From Stigmatella aurantiaca DW4/3-1 (lineage in GTDB: Bacteria > Myxococcota > Myxococcia > Myxococcales > Myxococcaceae), in assembly GCF_000165485.1 (NCBI RefSeq), contig NC_014623.1:9256893-9320892 (forward strand): DNA of 64,000 nucleotides, given 5' to 3'. The position numbers and the translations under genes were made by a program. Each line of letters starts with the position of its first letter. Position 1 is the first letter of the stretch. Positions 30,254-39,157 of this stretch are shown piece after piece. The notes below the pieces were generated by a model. It ran no database searches. It was not told the origin of the DNA and saw only the letters and a list, made by a program, of their open reading frames with translations.

Positions 30254-32767
30254 ATGACACCCACCGTTTCACGGATGGACGCCCTCCGAAAAGGCGTCAC
30301 CGGCACGGCCGCCAGGGTCCTCGGACTGCTGGCAGTGCTGGCCAGCGGTACCGCCTTGGCGAGCGAGGCGGACCTCATTCTGCCGGACTTTGCTTCCCAG
30401 TCGTTCCTCGGCGGCGCGCTCAACGGCTACCAGTTGCTCCTCGGGGGCGTGGTGGTCTGCGTGCTGGGCCTCGGCTTCGGCTTCCTCCAGTACGGCCAGC
30501 TCAAGAACCTGCCCGTGCACAAGTCGATGCTCGAGATCTCCGAGCTCATCTACGAGACGTGCAAGACGTACCTCATCACCCAGGGCAAGTTCATCCTCGG
30601 CCTGTGGGTGCTGCTGCTGGTGGTGATGGTGGGCTACTTCGGCGTCCTCCAGCACATGCTGAGCGAGGCGCCGGCCAAGCTGTTCGCCATCCTCATCTTC
30701 AGCCTCATCGGCATCGCGGGCAGCTACGGCGTGGCGTGGTTCGGCATCCGCGTGAACACCTTCGCCAACAGCCGCACCGCCTTTGCCAGCTTGCGCGGCA
30801 AGCCCTACCCCACCTACGCGATTCCGCTCCAGGCCGGTATGTCCATCGGCATGGTGCTCATCAGCACCGAGCTGCTGCTGATGCTCATCATCCTGCTGGC
30901 GGTTCCCTCTGACTTCGCGGGCCCGTGCTTCATCGGCTTCGCCATCGGCGAGTCGCTGGGCGCCTCCGTGCTGCGCATCGCCGGCGGTATCTTCACGAAG
31001 ATCGCCGACATCGGCTCGGACCTGATGAAGATCGTCTTCAAGATCAAGGAAGACGACGCGCGCAACCCGGGCGTCATCGCCGACTGCACGGGCGACAACG
31101 CGGGCGACAGCGTGGGCCCCTCGGCCGACGGCTTCGAGACCTACGGCGTGACGGGCGTGGCGCTCATCACCTTCATCCTCTTGGCGGTGCCGCCTGCGTT
31201 CCAGGTGCAGTTGCTGGTGTGGATCTTCGTGATGCGCATCGTGATGGTGGTGGCCAGCCTCCTGTCCTACTTCGTCAACGAGGTCATCCAGGGCGGCAAG
31301 TACAAGAACGCCGACAAGATGAACTTCGAGCACCCGCTGACGTTCCTGGTGTGGCTGACCTCGTTCGTGTCCGTGGCGCTCACCTTCGTGGTGAGCTACC
31401 TGCTCATCCCGGACCTGGCCGGTGACGGCAGCCTGTGGTGGAAGCTGTCGGCCATCATCACCTGCGGCACCCTGGCGGGCGCCATCATCCCGGAGGCCAT
31501 CAAGGCGTTCACCTCCACCGAGAGCCGCCACGTGCGCGAGGTGGTGACGGCCAGCCGCGAGGGCGGCGCGAGCCTCAACGTCATCTCCGGCATCGTGGCC
31601 GGTAACTTCTCCGCGTACTGGATGGGCATCATCATCGCGGGCCTGATGGCCATCGCGTACTGGGTGAGCATCGACGTGCCCAACACGCTGATGCTGGCCC
31701 CGGCGGTGTTTGCCTTCGGCCTGGTGGCGTTCGGCTTCCTGGGCATGGGCCCGGTCACCATCGCGGTGGACTCCTACGGCCCGGTGACGGACAACGCGCA
31801 GAGCGTGTACGAGCTGTCGCTCATCGAGAACGTGCCCAACGTGAAGGCGGAAGTGGCCAAGGACTTCGGCTTCACTCCGGACTTCGAGAAGGGCAAGGAG
31901 TACCTGGAAGAGAACGACGGCGCGGGCAACACGTTCAAGGCCACGGCGAAGCCGGTGCTCATCGGCACGGCGGTCGTGGGCGCCACGACGATGATCTTCT
32001 CCATCATCGTGCTGCTGGTGGGCACGGAGACCGTCAACGGCGTGCTGTCGCTGAAGACCGAGGGCCTGGGCAACCTGTCGCTCCTGCACGCGCCCTTCCT
32101 CCTGGGCCTGGTGACGGGCGGCGCGGTCATCTACTGGTTCTCGGGCGCCTCCATGCAGGCGGTGTCCACGGGCGCCTACCGCGCGGTGGAGTTCATCAAG
32201 GCGAACATCAAGCTGGAAGGCGTGGAGAAGGCGAGCGTGACGGACTCGAAGCGCGTGGTGGAGATCTGCACCCAGTACGCGCAGAAGGGCATGCTCAACA
32301 TCTTCCTGGGCGTCTTCTTCAGCACCCTGGCGTTCGCGTGCGCCGAGCCGTTCTTCTTCATCGGCTACCTCATCAGCATCGCCATCTTCGGCCTGTACCA
32401 GGCGGTGTTCATGGCGAACGCGGGTGGCGCGTGGGACAACGCCAAGAAGCTGGTCGAGACGGAGCTGCGCGCCAAGGGCACGGACCTGCACGCGGCCACG
32501 GTGGTCGGTGACACGGTGGGCGATCCGTTCAAGGACACCTCCTCCGTGGCGCTCAACCCGGTCATCAAGTTCACCACGCTCTTCGGCCTCCTGGCGGTGG
32601 AGCTGGCGGTGGAGCTGAACAAGTCGGGCAACGGCGGGCTCACCCGCGTGCTGGCGGTGGTGTTCTTCCTCCTGTCGCTCGTGTTCGTGTACCGGTCGTT
32701 CTACGGCATGCGCATCGAGAGCCCGGTGGGCAGCGAGAGCGCCAAGACCCACGCGAAGGCCGCCTAG
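30254..32767 (+). CDS. hppA: Membrane-bound proton-translocating pyrophosphatase
   Basis: The 837-residue protein has about 16-17 membrane helices and hydrolyses pyrophosphate to pump protons across the inner membrane. Substrate-site motifs are EDDARNPGVIADCTGDNAGD (about residues 270-290), GGAWDNAKK and VVGDTVGDPFKDT near the end. At the position that separates potassium-dependent from independent enzymes, the motif reads GNTFKAT, with Lys, suggesting potassium independence. The usual DX7KXE motif before EDD is altered (DIGSDLMKIVFK), so it is a divergent member. The first 35 residues resemble a signal peptide or extra helix. ATG 30254 has GAGGAG about 10 nt upstream. A terminator follows. 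Confidence 0.93.
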   Translation: MTPTVSRMDALRKGVTGTAARVLGLLAVLASGTALASEADLILPDFASQSFLGGALNGYQLLLGGVVVCVLGLGFGFLQYGQLKNLPVHKSMLEISELIYETCKTYLITQGKFILGLWVLLLVVMVGYFGVLQHMLSEAPAKLFAILIFSLIGIAGSYGVAWFGIRVNTFANSRTAFASLRGKPYPTYAIPLQAGMSIGMVLISTELLLMLIILLAVPSDFAGPCFIGFAIGESLGASVLRIAGGIFTKIADIGSDLMKIVFKIKEDDARNPGVIADCTGDNAGDSVGPSADGFETYGVTGVALITFILLAVPPAFQVQLLVWIFVMRIVMVVASLLSYFVNEVIQGGKYKNADKMNFEHPLTFLVWLTSFVSVALTFVVSYLLIPDLAGDGSLWWKLSAIITCGTLAGAIIPEAIKAFTSTESRHVREVVTASREGGASLNVISGIVAGNFSAYWMGIIIAGLMAIAYWVSIDVPNTLMLAPAVFAFGLVAFGFLGMGPVTIAVDSYGPVTDNAQSVYELSLIENVPNVKAEVAKDFGFTPDFEKGKEYLEENDGAGNTFKATAKPVLIGTAVVGATTMIFSIIVLLVGTETVNGVLSLKTEGLGNLSLLHAPFLLGLVTGGAVIYWFSGASMQAVSTGAYRAVEFIKANIKLEGVEKASVTDSKRVVEICTQYAQKGMLNIFLGVFFSTLAFACAEPFFFIGYLISIAIFGLYQAVFMANAGGAWDNAKKLVETELRAKGTDLHAATVVGDTVGDPFKDTSSVALNPVIKFTTLFGLLAVELAVELNKSGNGGLTRVLAVVFFLLSLVFVYRSFYGMRIESPVGSESAKTHAKAA

Positions 32768-32798
32768 TCCGGCGCCTCGCCTGAAAAGGCTTCACGTG

Positions 32799-32838
32799 AG
32801 CGGCAGGGTGCCTCCGGGGGCCCTGCCGCTTTCGTTTT
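32799..32838 (+). terminator. Rho-independent terminator after hppA
   Basis: Perfect 10-bp arms, AGCGGCAGGG (32799-32808) and its complement (32821-32830), enclose a 12-nt loop and are followed by TTCGTTTT. It lies 31 nt past the hppA stop and just before the convergent zinc-ribbon gene. Confidence 0.85.
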
Positions 32839-32847
32839 CAGGGGCCG

Positions 32848-33168
32848 CTACCGCTCCGCGCGGAAGGCGGGCGGATCCACGCGGGTGGCACGGCACTCGG
32901 GGCAAGCGCCCGGGCGGGTGAAGCGCTTGCGGTCCCGGAAGACGAAGCCGCAGGCGATGCACTCGGCGGGCAGCACCTTCAGCCGTCCCCCGGTGGCCTG
33001 GAGGGATTTCTGCAAGTGGACCAGGTGCTCGGCCACGTCCTTCTCGGGAATGCCCACGGCCGCGGACAGCTCGCGCGCGGTGAGGCCCGCCTCGGGCGCG
33101 GCCATGAGCGCGGCCTCGAGGGCGGCGCGCACCGTGCTTCCCCGCGCCTGAGGACCCGGCTGGCTCAT
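32848..33168 (-). CDS. HTH plus zinc-ribbon predicted transcriptional regulator
   Basis: The 106-residue protein pairs a winged-helix-like N-terminal part (TARELSAAVGIPEKDVAEHLVHL, about residues 28-55) with a C-terminal four-Cys ribbon, CIAC and CPEC (about residues 72-95). This is the architecture of a small regulator family (COG3357 type). ATG 33168 makes an ATGA overlap with the membrane protein gene before it, so the two are translated together; the longer frame lies across that gene. The Cys set suggests zinc binding. The target is unknown. Confidence 0.8.
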   Translation of the reverse strand: MSQPGPQARGSTVRAALEAALMAAPEAGLTARELSAAVGIPEKDVAEHLVHLQKSLQATGGRLKVLPAECIACGFVFRDRKRFTRPGACPECRATRVDPPAFRAER

Positions 33169-33710
33169 GCGCCCACGGGCCCCAGGTCCGTCATCCGCTC
33201 GCGGCCCAGGTGCATGCCGCTGGTGCACCGGTAGTCCGTCAGCAGCGAGGCCACCAGCAGGGCGGCCCCTGCCACGGCCTGCACCGCGGCGAGGGCGGGC
33301 GCACGGCGGGCATAGCCGCCCACGAAGGGCGCGGCGAGGGCGGCGAGGCCCCAGCCGCAATCGGCCAGCGCGTGCAGTTCGATGGGCACCAGCCGCGAGA
33401 GGCTCAGCCGGGTGTCGGTGAGCAGGCTCAAGCCCACGAGCCCCAGCCCCAGGGCCACCCCGGCCCGCCGGGCGGACGGCGCTTCGGAGAGGGAACTGGC
33501 CCCGGCGACGCCCAGCCCCACGGCATAGTCCAGCAGGGAGTGGGCCCCCTGGGGAACCCAGCGGCGCAAGGGGAGGTCCCCGGGCAGGGGATGGGCGGGA
33601 ATACCCGCCGCGGCGCTGCGGTCCAGCAGGGGGTGCAGGGCCCCCGAGCCGGCCTGCAAGAGGCCTCCTCGCAGGGAGGGGGAGCGGTTTTCCTGGGTCG
33701 GATCGGCCAT
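33165..33710 (-). CDS. Small multi-pass membrane protein of unknown function
   Basis: The 181-residue protein has a hydrophilic 50-residue N-terminus and then four hydrophobic helices (GLGVAGASSL, LGLGLVGLSLLTD, WGLAALAAPFVGG, AVAGAALLVASLLTD). LLTD recurs at the end of two helices, hinting at an internal duplication like that of SPW-repeat proteins; that assignment is tentative. ATG 33710 is backed by GGAGGTG about 8 nt upstream, so the frame back to 33872 is rejected. The gene is coupled to the HTH/zinc-ribbon gene by a 4-nt overlap. Confidence 0.75.
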   Translation of the reverse strand: MADPTQENRSPSLRGGLLQAGSGALHPLLDRSAAAGIPAHPLPGDLPLRRWVPQGAHSLLDYAVGLGVAGASSLSEAPSARRAGVALGLGLVGLSLLTDTRLSLSRLVPIELHALADCGWGLAALAAPFVGGYARRAPALAAVQAVAGAALLVASLLTDYRCTSGMHLGRERMTDLGPVGA

Positions 33711-33913
33711 GTGGGACACCTCCGGAAGGTTCCCCTCCAAGCTAGTCACGGCCGAGGCCGGGGAGGACAGGGACCGGGATGTTCTCGGGTGGCCCAAGCG
33801 TTCCACCCACTGTCCACCGGTCGATATCCGCCGGGGGACATCCCGTGGGGGCTCTCTCGACATTCCGCACAACCCGGATTAAGTCGAGGGCGCCCGTTTT
33901 TGGGTAGAAGAAG

Positions 33914-33929
33914 GGCGGCGCAAGCCGCC
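33914..33929 (+). promoter_or_regulatory. Hairpin with GCAA tetraloop in the cold-shock gene leader
   Basis: GGCGGC and GCCGCC arms close a GCAA (GNRA-type) loop 22 nt before the cold-shock ATG. The ribosome-binding site AAAAAGG lies between the hairpin and the start. It may stabilise or thermally tune the leader; this is inference. Confidence 0.45.
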
Positions 33930-33951
33930 TCGCAACGAAAGAAAAAGGTTC

Positions 33952-34155
33952 ATGGCAACTGGTACTGTGAAGTGGTTCAACGATGCGAAGGGTTTCGGAT
34001 TCCTCACGCAGGACGGAGGGGGCGAGGACGTGTTCTGCCACCATTCCGCCATCAACATGGATGGTTTCCGCACCCTGGCTGAGGGCCAGAAGGTCTCCTT
34101 CGACGTGACGCGCGGCCCCAAGGGGCTTCAGGCGCAGAACGTTCGCCCGGCCTAA
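33952..34155 (+). CDS. Cold-shock domain protein (CspA family)
   Basis: The 67-residue protein is one cold-shock domain with RNP1 [11 protein letters not shown] and RNP2-like DVFCHHSAI. It binds single-stranded RNA and DNA and acts as an RNA chaperone and antiterminator in the cytoplasm. Length and motif spacing match the family exactly, although the RNP2 VFVHxS is VFCHHS here. A leader hairpin lies upstream and a strong terminator downstream, so it is a single-gene unit. Confidence 0.95.
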   Translation: MATGTVKWFNDAKGFGFLTQDGGGEDVFCHHSAINMDGFRTLAEGQKVSFDVTRGPKGLQAQNVRPA

Positions 34156-34180
34156 TTCGGAAGTCCTGGTGAAGTGCCGG

Positions 34181-34217
34181 AGCCCGGCCTCCTCAAGGAG
34201 GCCGGGCTTCTGTCTTT
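34181..34217 (+). terminator. Rho-independent terminator after the cold-shock gene
   Basis: Perfect 12-bp arms (AGCCCGGCCTCC at 34181-34192 and its complement at 34197-34208) close a TCAA loop and lead into TCTGTCTTT. It lies 25 nt past the stop. Confidence 0.9.
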
Positions 34218-34226
34218 CGGAAGCCT

Positions 34227-34565
34227 TCAGGAGAAGCTCGCCAGCGCCTCCGCCTCGGAGTCGTACACCTCGAACACCGTGATGAGCTGGGTGATGGTGA
34301 GGATGTCTTGGACCTTGGAGGGCAGGCCGAACAGCTTGAGCTTACCGCCTCGAGAGGTGACCCGGGTATAGGCGCTGACCAGTTCGCCGACCCCCGAGGA
34401 ATCGACGGTGGTCACTCCGGACAGGTCGAGCAGGAGCTTGGTCGTGCCCCGCGCCAAGCTCTCCTGAACGGCATTGCGCAGCGCCACATCGCCGACGCCG
34501 ATGGTGATCTTGCCTTCTGGCTTGAGGATCTCGACGCCCTGAACGCTACGGGAAGTGATCTTCAT
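34227..34565 (-). CDS. STAS-domain anti-sigma factor antagonist (SpoIIAA/RsbV-like)
   Basis: The 112-residue protein is a single STAS domain: VEILKPEGKITIG, then LLLDLSGVTTVDSSGVGEL, where the Ser pair in DSSG is the site phosphorylated in SpoIIAA/RsbV proteins. It should bind and be phosphorylated by a partner anti-sigma kinase, releasing a target. Its start overlaps the stop of the anti-sigma kinase gene by 4 nt (ATGA), so the pair forms a partner-switching module. No sigma factor gene is adjacent, so the released target is encoded elsewhere or is not a sigma factor. Confidence 0.92.
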   Translation of the reverse strand: MKITSRSVQGVEILKPEGKITIGVGDVALRNAVQESLARGTTKLLLDLSGVTTVDSSGVGELVSAYTRVTSRGGKLKLFGLPSKVQDILTITQLITVFEVYDSEAEALASFS

Positions 34566-35101
34566 TTCGGATGGACTCCTGGGTTGAGGTGAACTTCAGC
34601 ATCCTTATCCTTCTGACAGGTGAGCGCCTTGCTCATGAGCACCTCATGCCCGCCGTCTCCGGTGCCCGAGAAGACGACCTGATCCATGAATTGTCTCATC
34701 AGGAAGAGCCCTCGGCCGCGGGCCTTCATCCGGTGCTCCGGGTGAAGCGGATCGGCGACCTGAACCGGATCGAACCCCCGGCCCTCGTCCCGGATCCGCG
34801 CGGTCAACCGCGCGCCCCGGAGCTCCAAGACCACCCAGACGCGCTTGCGCGCATCGAACCGGTTGCCATGCTGAACGGCGTTGGCGGCCGCCTCGCGCAC
34901 GGCCAGCCCGACGTGGAACGCGTCACCGGCCGCGCCCACGCTCTCGCAGAGGCGCTCGGCGACGCGTTGGGCAAAATCCAGGCCTTCCAGGCGGTGGGTG
35001 AGCGTCAGTTGAATGGCGGCATCATTGTGTCCAGCGTGAGGTGGCGCCACACAAAAAACCGGAGCGAGGGGGCGCCACGAAGCGGTGTCCGAAAGCAGCA
35101 C
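34562..35101 (-). CDS. Anti-sigma regulatory factor, RsbW-type kinase
   Basis: The recognisable HATPase_c_2 domain covers the last 140 residues: N-box VREAAANAVQHGN, IRDEGRGFDP, and GRGLFLMRQFMD with the closing glycine box. Such proteins phosphorylate STAS antagonists and hold sigma factors inactive. The start is uncertain. GTG 35101 with AAGGGG about 11 nt upstream gives 179 residues; GTG 35173 would overlap the stop of the surface protein gene by 4 nt. The frame continues to 35557 but only antisense-free inside the preceding gene, which is rejected. Overlap with the STAS gene supports a coupled pair. Confidence 0.85.
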   Translation of the reverse strand: MLLSDTASWRPLAPVFCVAPPHAGHNDAAIQLTLTHRLEGLDFAQRVAERLCESVGAAGDAFHVGLAVREAAANAVQHGNRFDARKRVWVVLELRGARLTARIRDEGRGFDPVQVADPLHPEHRMKARGRGLFLMRQFMDQVVFSGTGDGGHEVLMSKALTCQKDKDAEVHLNPGVHPK

Positions 35102-35169
35102 TTGCGAATCATCCCCTTGTGCCGGAGGTGAAAGGGCCTCCTCCGTGGCGAGGCCCTCCACCGCTTTCC

Positions 35170-38100
35170 TCACGGGCAGCTGTCGTAGTCGTTGAGCGGA
35201 TTGATGTGGCCCTCGGCGTTGCCCGTCAGCGACACCGCATACAGGCCACCATCCCAGGATCCGTCGCTGAACGTGACGTGAGCATAGGGCGCCAGCATCG
35301 TTCCCTGGATTCCGATGCTCCTGGCATGGATGTGAGTCGCATCCACGAAGTTGTAGAGCACGCCGCGCTGATCGATTCCGCCGCTGAAGGTGAAGCTGAA
35401 CTGAGCGAGGGTGACCGCGGTTCCGCGGATATTCACCACGGCCATGGAACCGGCCGGCGCGTGAATGTGGAACAGCTTGGCCCCCGCCAATGCGCTGGCA
35501 TTCATCTCGAAGACATTCAAGGACGGATTCGTGCCGTTCAACATCACGCCGCCCCACGGCTCGAGCGATGTGCGGCCATTGGCCGGCAAATGGTGGAGCC
35601 TTGAGGACAAATTCCGCAGGTCAGCAAACCGGGCCGCGAATTGAATGGGTGTGCCTTTCCTCGGACGGCCTCGCGGATAAACCACGCTTGGATCCGCACT
35701 GTAGGTGCCTCCGTACCAGGCATCCCCCCAGACTGCCCCGCGCGACAGGGTCAGGTTCCCCCCAGCGACCAGCGTGTTGGCGATCCCGTTGTCCGGTAGC
35801 CCCGAGCCCACCGCAAAATTCGTCAGGGTGATGTTTCCACCTGCCGCCACTTTGCCCACGATGTCGTGCCCTCCTGTGTAGTCCTCCAGCAAGAACAGGT
35901 TGTAATCGCCCAGACGGACATTCAAGCAACAGGAGCCGACCGAAAGGTGGCGGACGGCGGTACTCGTGTGCCCCGCAGGATCCTTGACCGTGTAGGAGAC
36001 CGTATACTGGCCCTCACGGGACTGATCGAGGTTGCTGGAGACAACGATGTTCGACGAGAGGTCTCCAGAACAGACGTCTTCGGCCGTGGCACCTGGGTCC
36101 TGATAGGGCGTACCGGAGCACGCGAGGACGTCGGGGCCGGGCTTCATGTGGATGACCGGGGCGAGCGTGTCCTGAACGGTCACCACACGATCCGCGGAGG
36201 CCGTGAGGCCGACCCCGTCCGCGACTTCGTAGTGGACGGAGTACGTGCCGACGGCCGCGCTGTTCACCCCCGCCGTGGTGACGATGGAGGCCGTCAGATC
36301 CCCGCTGCAGATGTCTGACGCGGCCGCCCCTTGTTCCAGATAAGGGGTGCCACACTCGAGCGTCGTGTCTGAAGCTCCCAGAAGTTGCAGAACGGGAGGA
36401 GTGGTGTCCACGACCGTGACGGTGAAGGCCCCACTGGCCACATTGCCATGACCATCCTGGGCGCCACAGGTGACGGTGGCCGTCCCCAGAGCGAAGGTGG
36501 TCCCGGAAGCCGGCGTGCAAGTGACCGGCAGCGAGCCGGAGATTGCGTCCGTGGCCGTCGCGCTGAAAACCGCCACGGCGCCAGCGGGGCTGGTCCCCTC
36601 CAGCACGATGGGGGCAGGCAACTGCAACACAGGCAGATCGACATCGAAGAGGCACTCGCCCTGAGGGCTGCAGTAATGACCGGTCAAGCAATCTTCGAAG
36701 GTCGTGCACTGGGTGAGACAAGCGGTGGCTCCGCACACAAACTGAGTACAGGCCGCGGCCGTGGGCGCTGGGCAAGCGCCACCGCCGTCGCAAAATGCCG
36801 CTTGAATCTCGACATTCGCGGCACAGCTCGCTTGGCGGCACTCGACGGCCGCCCCGGGATAGGAACAATGACCGCTCGTGCCGTCGCAGCTGCCGCCACA
36901 GACAGAGCCGTCAGAGGCGCACGCCGGACGGCCGCCCGATGGAGCACCCGTGACAGGTGAGCACGTCCCCTCCAGGCCTGGCACGTTGCAAGCCATGCAC
37001 TGCTCCGTACAAGCGCTCTCGCAGCAAACACCATCCACACAGGATCCGCTGAGGCACTCCTCGGGGCTCGAGCAGGTGTTTCCATCGGGCCCTTTCACCA
37101 AAGCGAACTGTGCGGTGAGGACGGTGTCTCCGGTGATGACGAAGTTGCACGGGTTGACGGTACCGGTGCAAACACCCGTCCAGCCCATGAATGTGCTGCC
37201 AGGGTCGGCGGTCGCGGTGACACTCACCAGGGTCCCCGCCATAAACTGCGCAGTCGCGTGGGTGCAGGCACCATCGCAGGTGATGGCCGCCGGACTGGTG
37301 ACCACCGAGCCAGTTCCTTGGAAGCCAGGCGCCTTGTTCACGGTCACTTGGAAGAGCTCTCCGATCGAGTCGGTGTCGGTGCTCTGGTTGTTGTGGAGAT
37401 GGTTGTCGGCCATTCCGGAGGGAACCGTGACAGAAGCCTGGTTGGAGAGGATGCCACTTCCGGATCCGCTGACAACGGCCGCGCTCAACGTGAAGATGGC
37501 CTTGGCATTGACCGGCAGGTCGACTTCCGCATCGATGGAACCGGTGCCTGAGGGCGTGGCGCAGGAGCCACCGTCCACCGCGGTGCAGGTCCACGAGAGC
37601 CCGGTGAGCTGTGCCGGCAGGGTGTCGATCACGCGCGCGCCAGCCACCGCCGAGGGCCCCCGGTTCGTCACCTCAATGACGTACTGAAGGGGCTGACCCC
37701 AGGTGACCGCAGCCAGACCATCGCTCTTCGTGAGCACCAGATCCGCGAACACCATGTCCTGGGTGATGGCCGTCTCGACCAGCGGCCCGAGAAGCGGGGA
37801 AGCGGTGTCTGAGCGGACGGTGTAGGTGCCGTTGCTCACGAACGACGTCTCGCCAGGATCAATCTTCACCGTCAGCGAGAAGGTCGTGCTCGCGTTGGGA
37901 TTGAGGGTGCCCAGGTTGCAGGAGACCGTGCCTACCGCACCGGCTGCGGGAGTGGTGCAGCTCGCGCCCGGTGCATTCACCGCAACGAAAGTGGTCTTCG
38001 CAGGAAGGGGCTGTTCGACGATGACGTTGGTGGCCATGTCAGGGCCAGCGTTCTTCACCAGATAGGTGTAGGTCAGATCACTGCCAGCATTCGCATGGGA

Positions 38101-38928
38101 GGGGGCGCTCGCGGCGATCGACGGACCAGGAAGGAAGGCACCGAAGTTGTCCACATAGACATGGCCGAAGTGGCCCCCCTGAGAACACCCGGCGGAGACA
38201 ATGGTGAGCTCCAGTTGGTCCCCGATTGTGAAGTCTTCGTCTGCCGGGGTCAGATCGAAGGCCCTCCAATTGGTGTAGAGAACCCGGGTTTCAGGATCTG
38301 TTTGCCACGGGACACCGCCCTGTCTCGAATACGCGAACGACGAAGACATCTGCTTGTTTCGAGAGACATTCCATACCGAAACATAAAAATAGGGCTGCTC
38401 AACGTCCGAGTGTCCCGGATCCTCGAAAACCAGCGCCAGCGTGAACCTCAGGTGTATTTTCCCATCCGCTGGATCGACGTCCGCGTTGGTGGTGTGGAAG
38501 ACCTGGCTCAGGCTGTTGGTGTTGTAGTCCTTGCCCAGGCTGTTGATGACCGCGGACCACTGGCCATGATACGGATAGCGCAGTTGCGAGCTCGCGCTGA
38601 GGCCCGCCGGAATCTGCGTTCCTTGCGCCCCTCCCACCGCGGAAGTCAGATCCAAACCCACGGCAGCGTCAAGGTTCAAATCAAAAAAGCTGGCAGGTGG
38701 GACCGCGCGCAGCCCTCTGCGATTGGCATACACGTTCACAGTCCATCCGCTCAGGCTGCCGTCCTCGAAGCCGCCATTGGCAATCAGCGGCACCTCGATA
38801 TGGCTGAGCGTCTGTTTCTGATGCGAATTGTCCGTCGCATTCGGCTCAGCAGTGCAACCCGATAAGAGCAGCGTGACAGCAACCACAACAAGTGTAGCCA
38901 AACCAACCGAACCGAGCTTCTGTGGCAT
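35170..38928 (-). CDS. Large surface lipoprotein with DUF11, DUF5011 and choice-of-anchor A domains
   Basis: ATG 38928 gives a lipoprotein signal with lipobox LLSGC (Cys about residue 25) and GGGGGGG at about 8 nt upstream. The 1252-residue protein has an N-terminal beta-rich domain, two DUF11-like domains (AGSDLTYTYLVKNAGPDM, then VTWGQPLQYVIEVTNRGPS), an EGF-like Cys-rich region (about residues 620-770), HYR/DUF5011 Ig-like domains (two with DPGATAEDVC-type ends) and a C-terminal choice-of-anchor A domain (LGDYNLFLLEDYTGG, KVAAGGNITL, AHVTFSDGSWDGGLY). It is probably displayed on the cell surface as an adhesin or matrix protein. The anti-sigma/STAS pair follows 69 nt downstream. Confidence 0.85.
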   Translation of the reverse strand: MPQKLGSVGLATLVVVAVTLLLSGCTAEPNATDNSHQKQTLSHIEVPLIANGGFEDGSLSGWTVNVYANRRGLRAVPPASFFDLNLDAAVGLDLTSAVGGAQGTQIPAGLSASSQLRYPYHGQWSAVINSLGKDYNTNSLSQVFHTTNADVDPADGKIHLRFTLALVFEDPGHSDVEQPYFYVSVWNVSRNKQMSSSFAYSRQGGVPWQTDPETRVLYTNWRAFDLTPADEDFTIGDQLELTIVSAGCSQGGHFGHVYVDNFGAFLPGPSIAASAPSHANAGSDLTYTYLVKNAGPDMATNVIVEQPLPAKTTFVAVNAPGASCTTPAAGAVGTVSCNLGTLNPNASTTFSLTVKIDPGETSFVSNGTYTVRSDTASPLLGPLVETAITQDMVFADLVLTKSDGLAAVTWGQPLQYVIEVTNRGPSAVAGARVIDTLPAQLTGLSWTCTAVDGGSCATPSGTGSIDAEVDLPVNAKAIFTLSAAVVSGSGSGILSNQASVTVPSGMADNHLHNNQSTDTDSIGELFQVTVNKAPGFQGTGSVVTSPAAITCDGACTHATAQFMAGTLVSVTATADPGSTFMGWTGVCTGTVNPCNFVITGDTVLTAQFALVKGPDGNTCSSPEECLSGSCVDGVCCESACTEQCMACNVPGLEGTCSPVTGAPSGGRPACASDGSVCGGSCDGTSGHCSYPGAAVECRQASCAANVEIQAAFCDGGGACPAPTAAACTQFVCGATACLTQCTTFEDCLTGHYCSPQGECLFDVDLPVLQLPAPIVLEGTSPAGAVAVFSATATDAISGSLPVTCTPASGTTFALGTATVTCGAQDGHGNVASGAFTVTVVDTTPPVLQLLGASDTTLECGTPYLEQGAAASDICSGDLTASIVTTAGVNSAAVGTYSVHYEVADGVGLTASADRVVTVQDTLAPVIHMKPGPDVLACSGTPYQDPGATAEDVCSGDLSSNIVVSSNLDQSREGQYTVSYTVKDPAGHTSTAVRHLSVGSCCLNVRLGDYNLFLLEDYTGGHDIVGKVAAGGNITLTNFAVGSGLPDNGIANTLVAGGNLTLSRGAVWGDAWYGGTYSADPSVVYPRGRPRKGTPIQFAARFADLRNLSSRLHHLPANGRTSLEPWGGVMLNGTNPSLNVFEMNASALAGAKLFHIHAPAGSMAVVNIRGTAVTLAQFSFTFSGGIDQRGVLYNFVDATHIHARSIGIQGTMLAPYAHVTFSDGSWDGGLYAVSLTGNAEGHINPLNDYDSCP

Positions 38929-39115
38929 TGTCACCACCCCCCCCTGCTGAGCCGGCGCAAAACATGTGCCCGGCTTTACGGGCCGCGTATGTAGAGCGTC
39001 CGGCAGGACGCGTCTGTAGAACGCAGAGCAGAGAGATCAGTTGGCAGTTTATCGAATGGGGGTGCTCACCCCCGTACCAGCCCCCACCGCCTGCTTCTCC
39101 CACGTGCGCCACACG

Positions 39116-39140
39116 AACGCGGACTCAGAAGGTCTGCGTT
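39116..39140 (+). promoter_or_regulatory. Rrf2 operator candidate 1
   Basis: A 25-bp dyad, AACGCGGAC, 7 bp, GTCTGCGTT, with one mismatch between arms. It lies 43-67 nt before the Rrf2-type gene and matches operator 2. Confidence 0.65.
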
Positions 39141-39157
39141 TTTCGCTTGCCCCCTCG

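Noticed and set aside
30269-32752. An 827-codon minus-strand frame
   Set aside because: Mirror image of the pyrophosphatase gene, which has clear motifs and a ribosome-binding site. The shadow product is His/Asp/Arg-rich without a fold.
34562-35557. A 331-codon version of the anti-sigma kinase
   Set aside because: The first 130-150 codons lie within the surface lipoprotein gene in another frame and have no motif.
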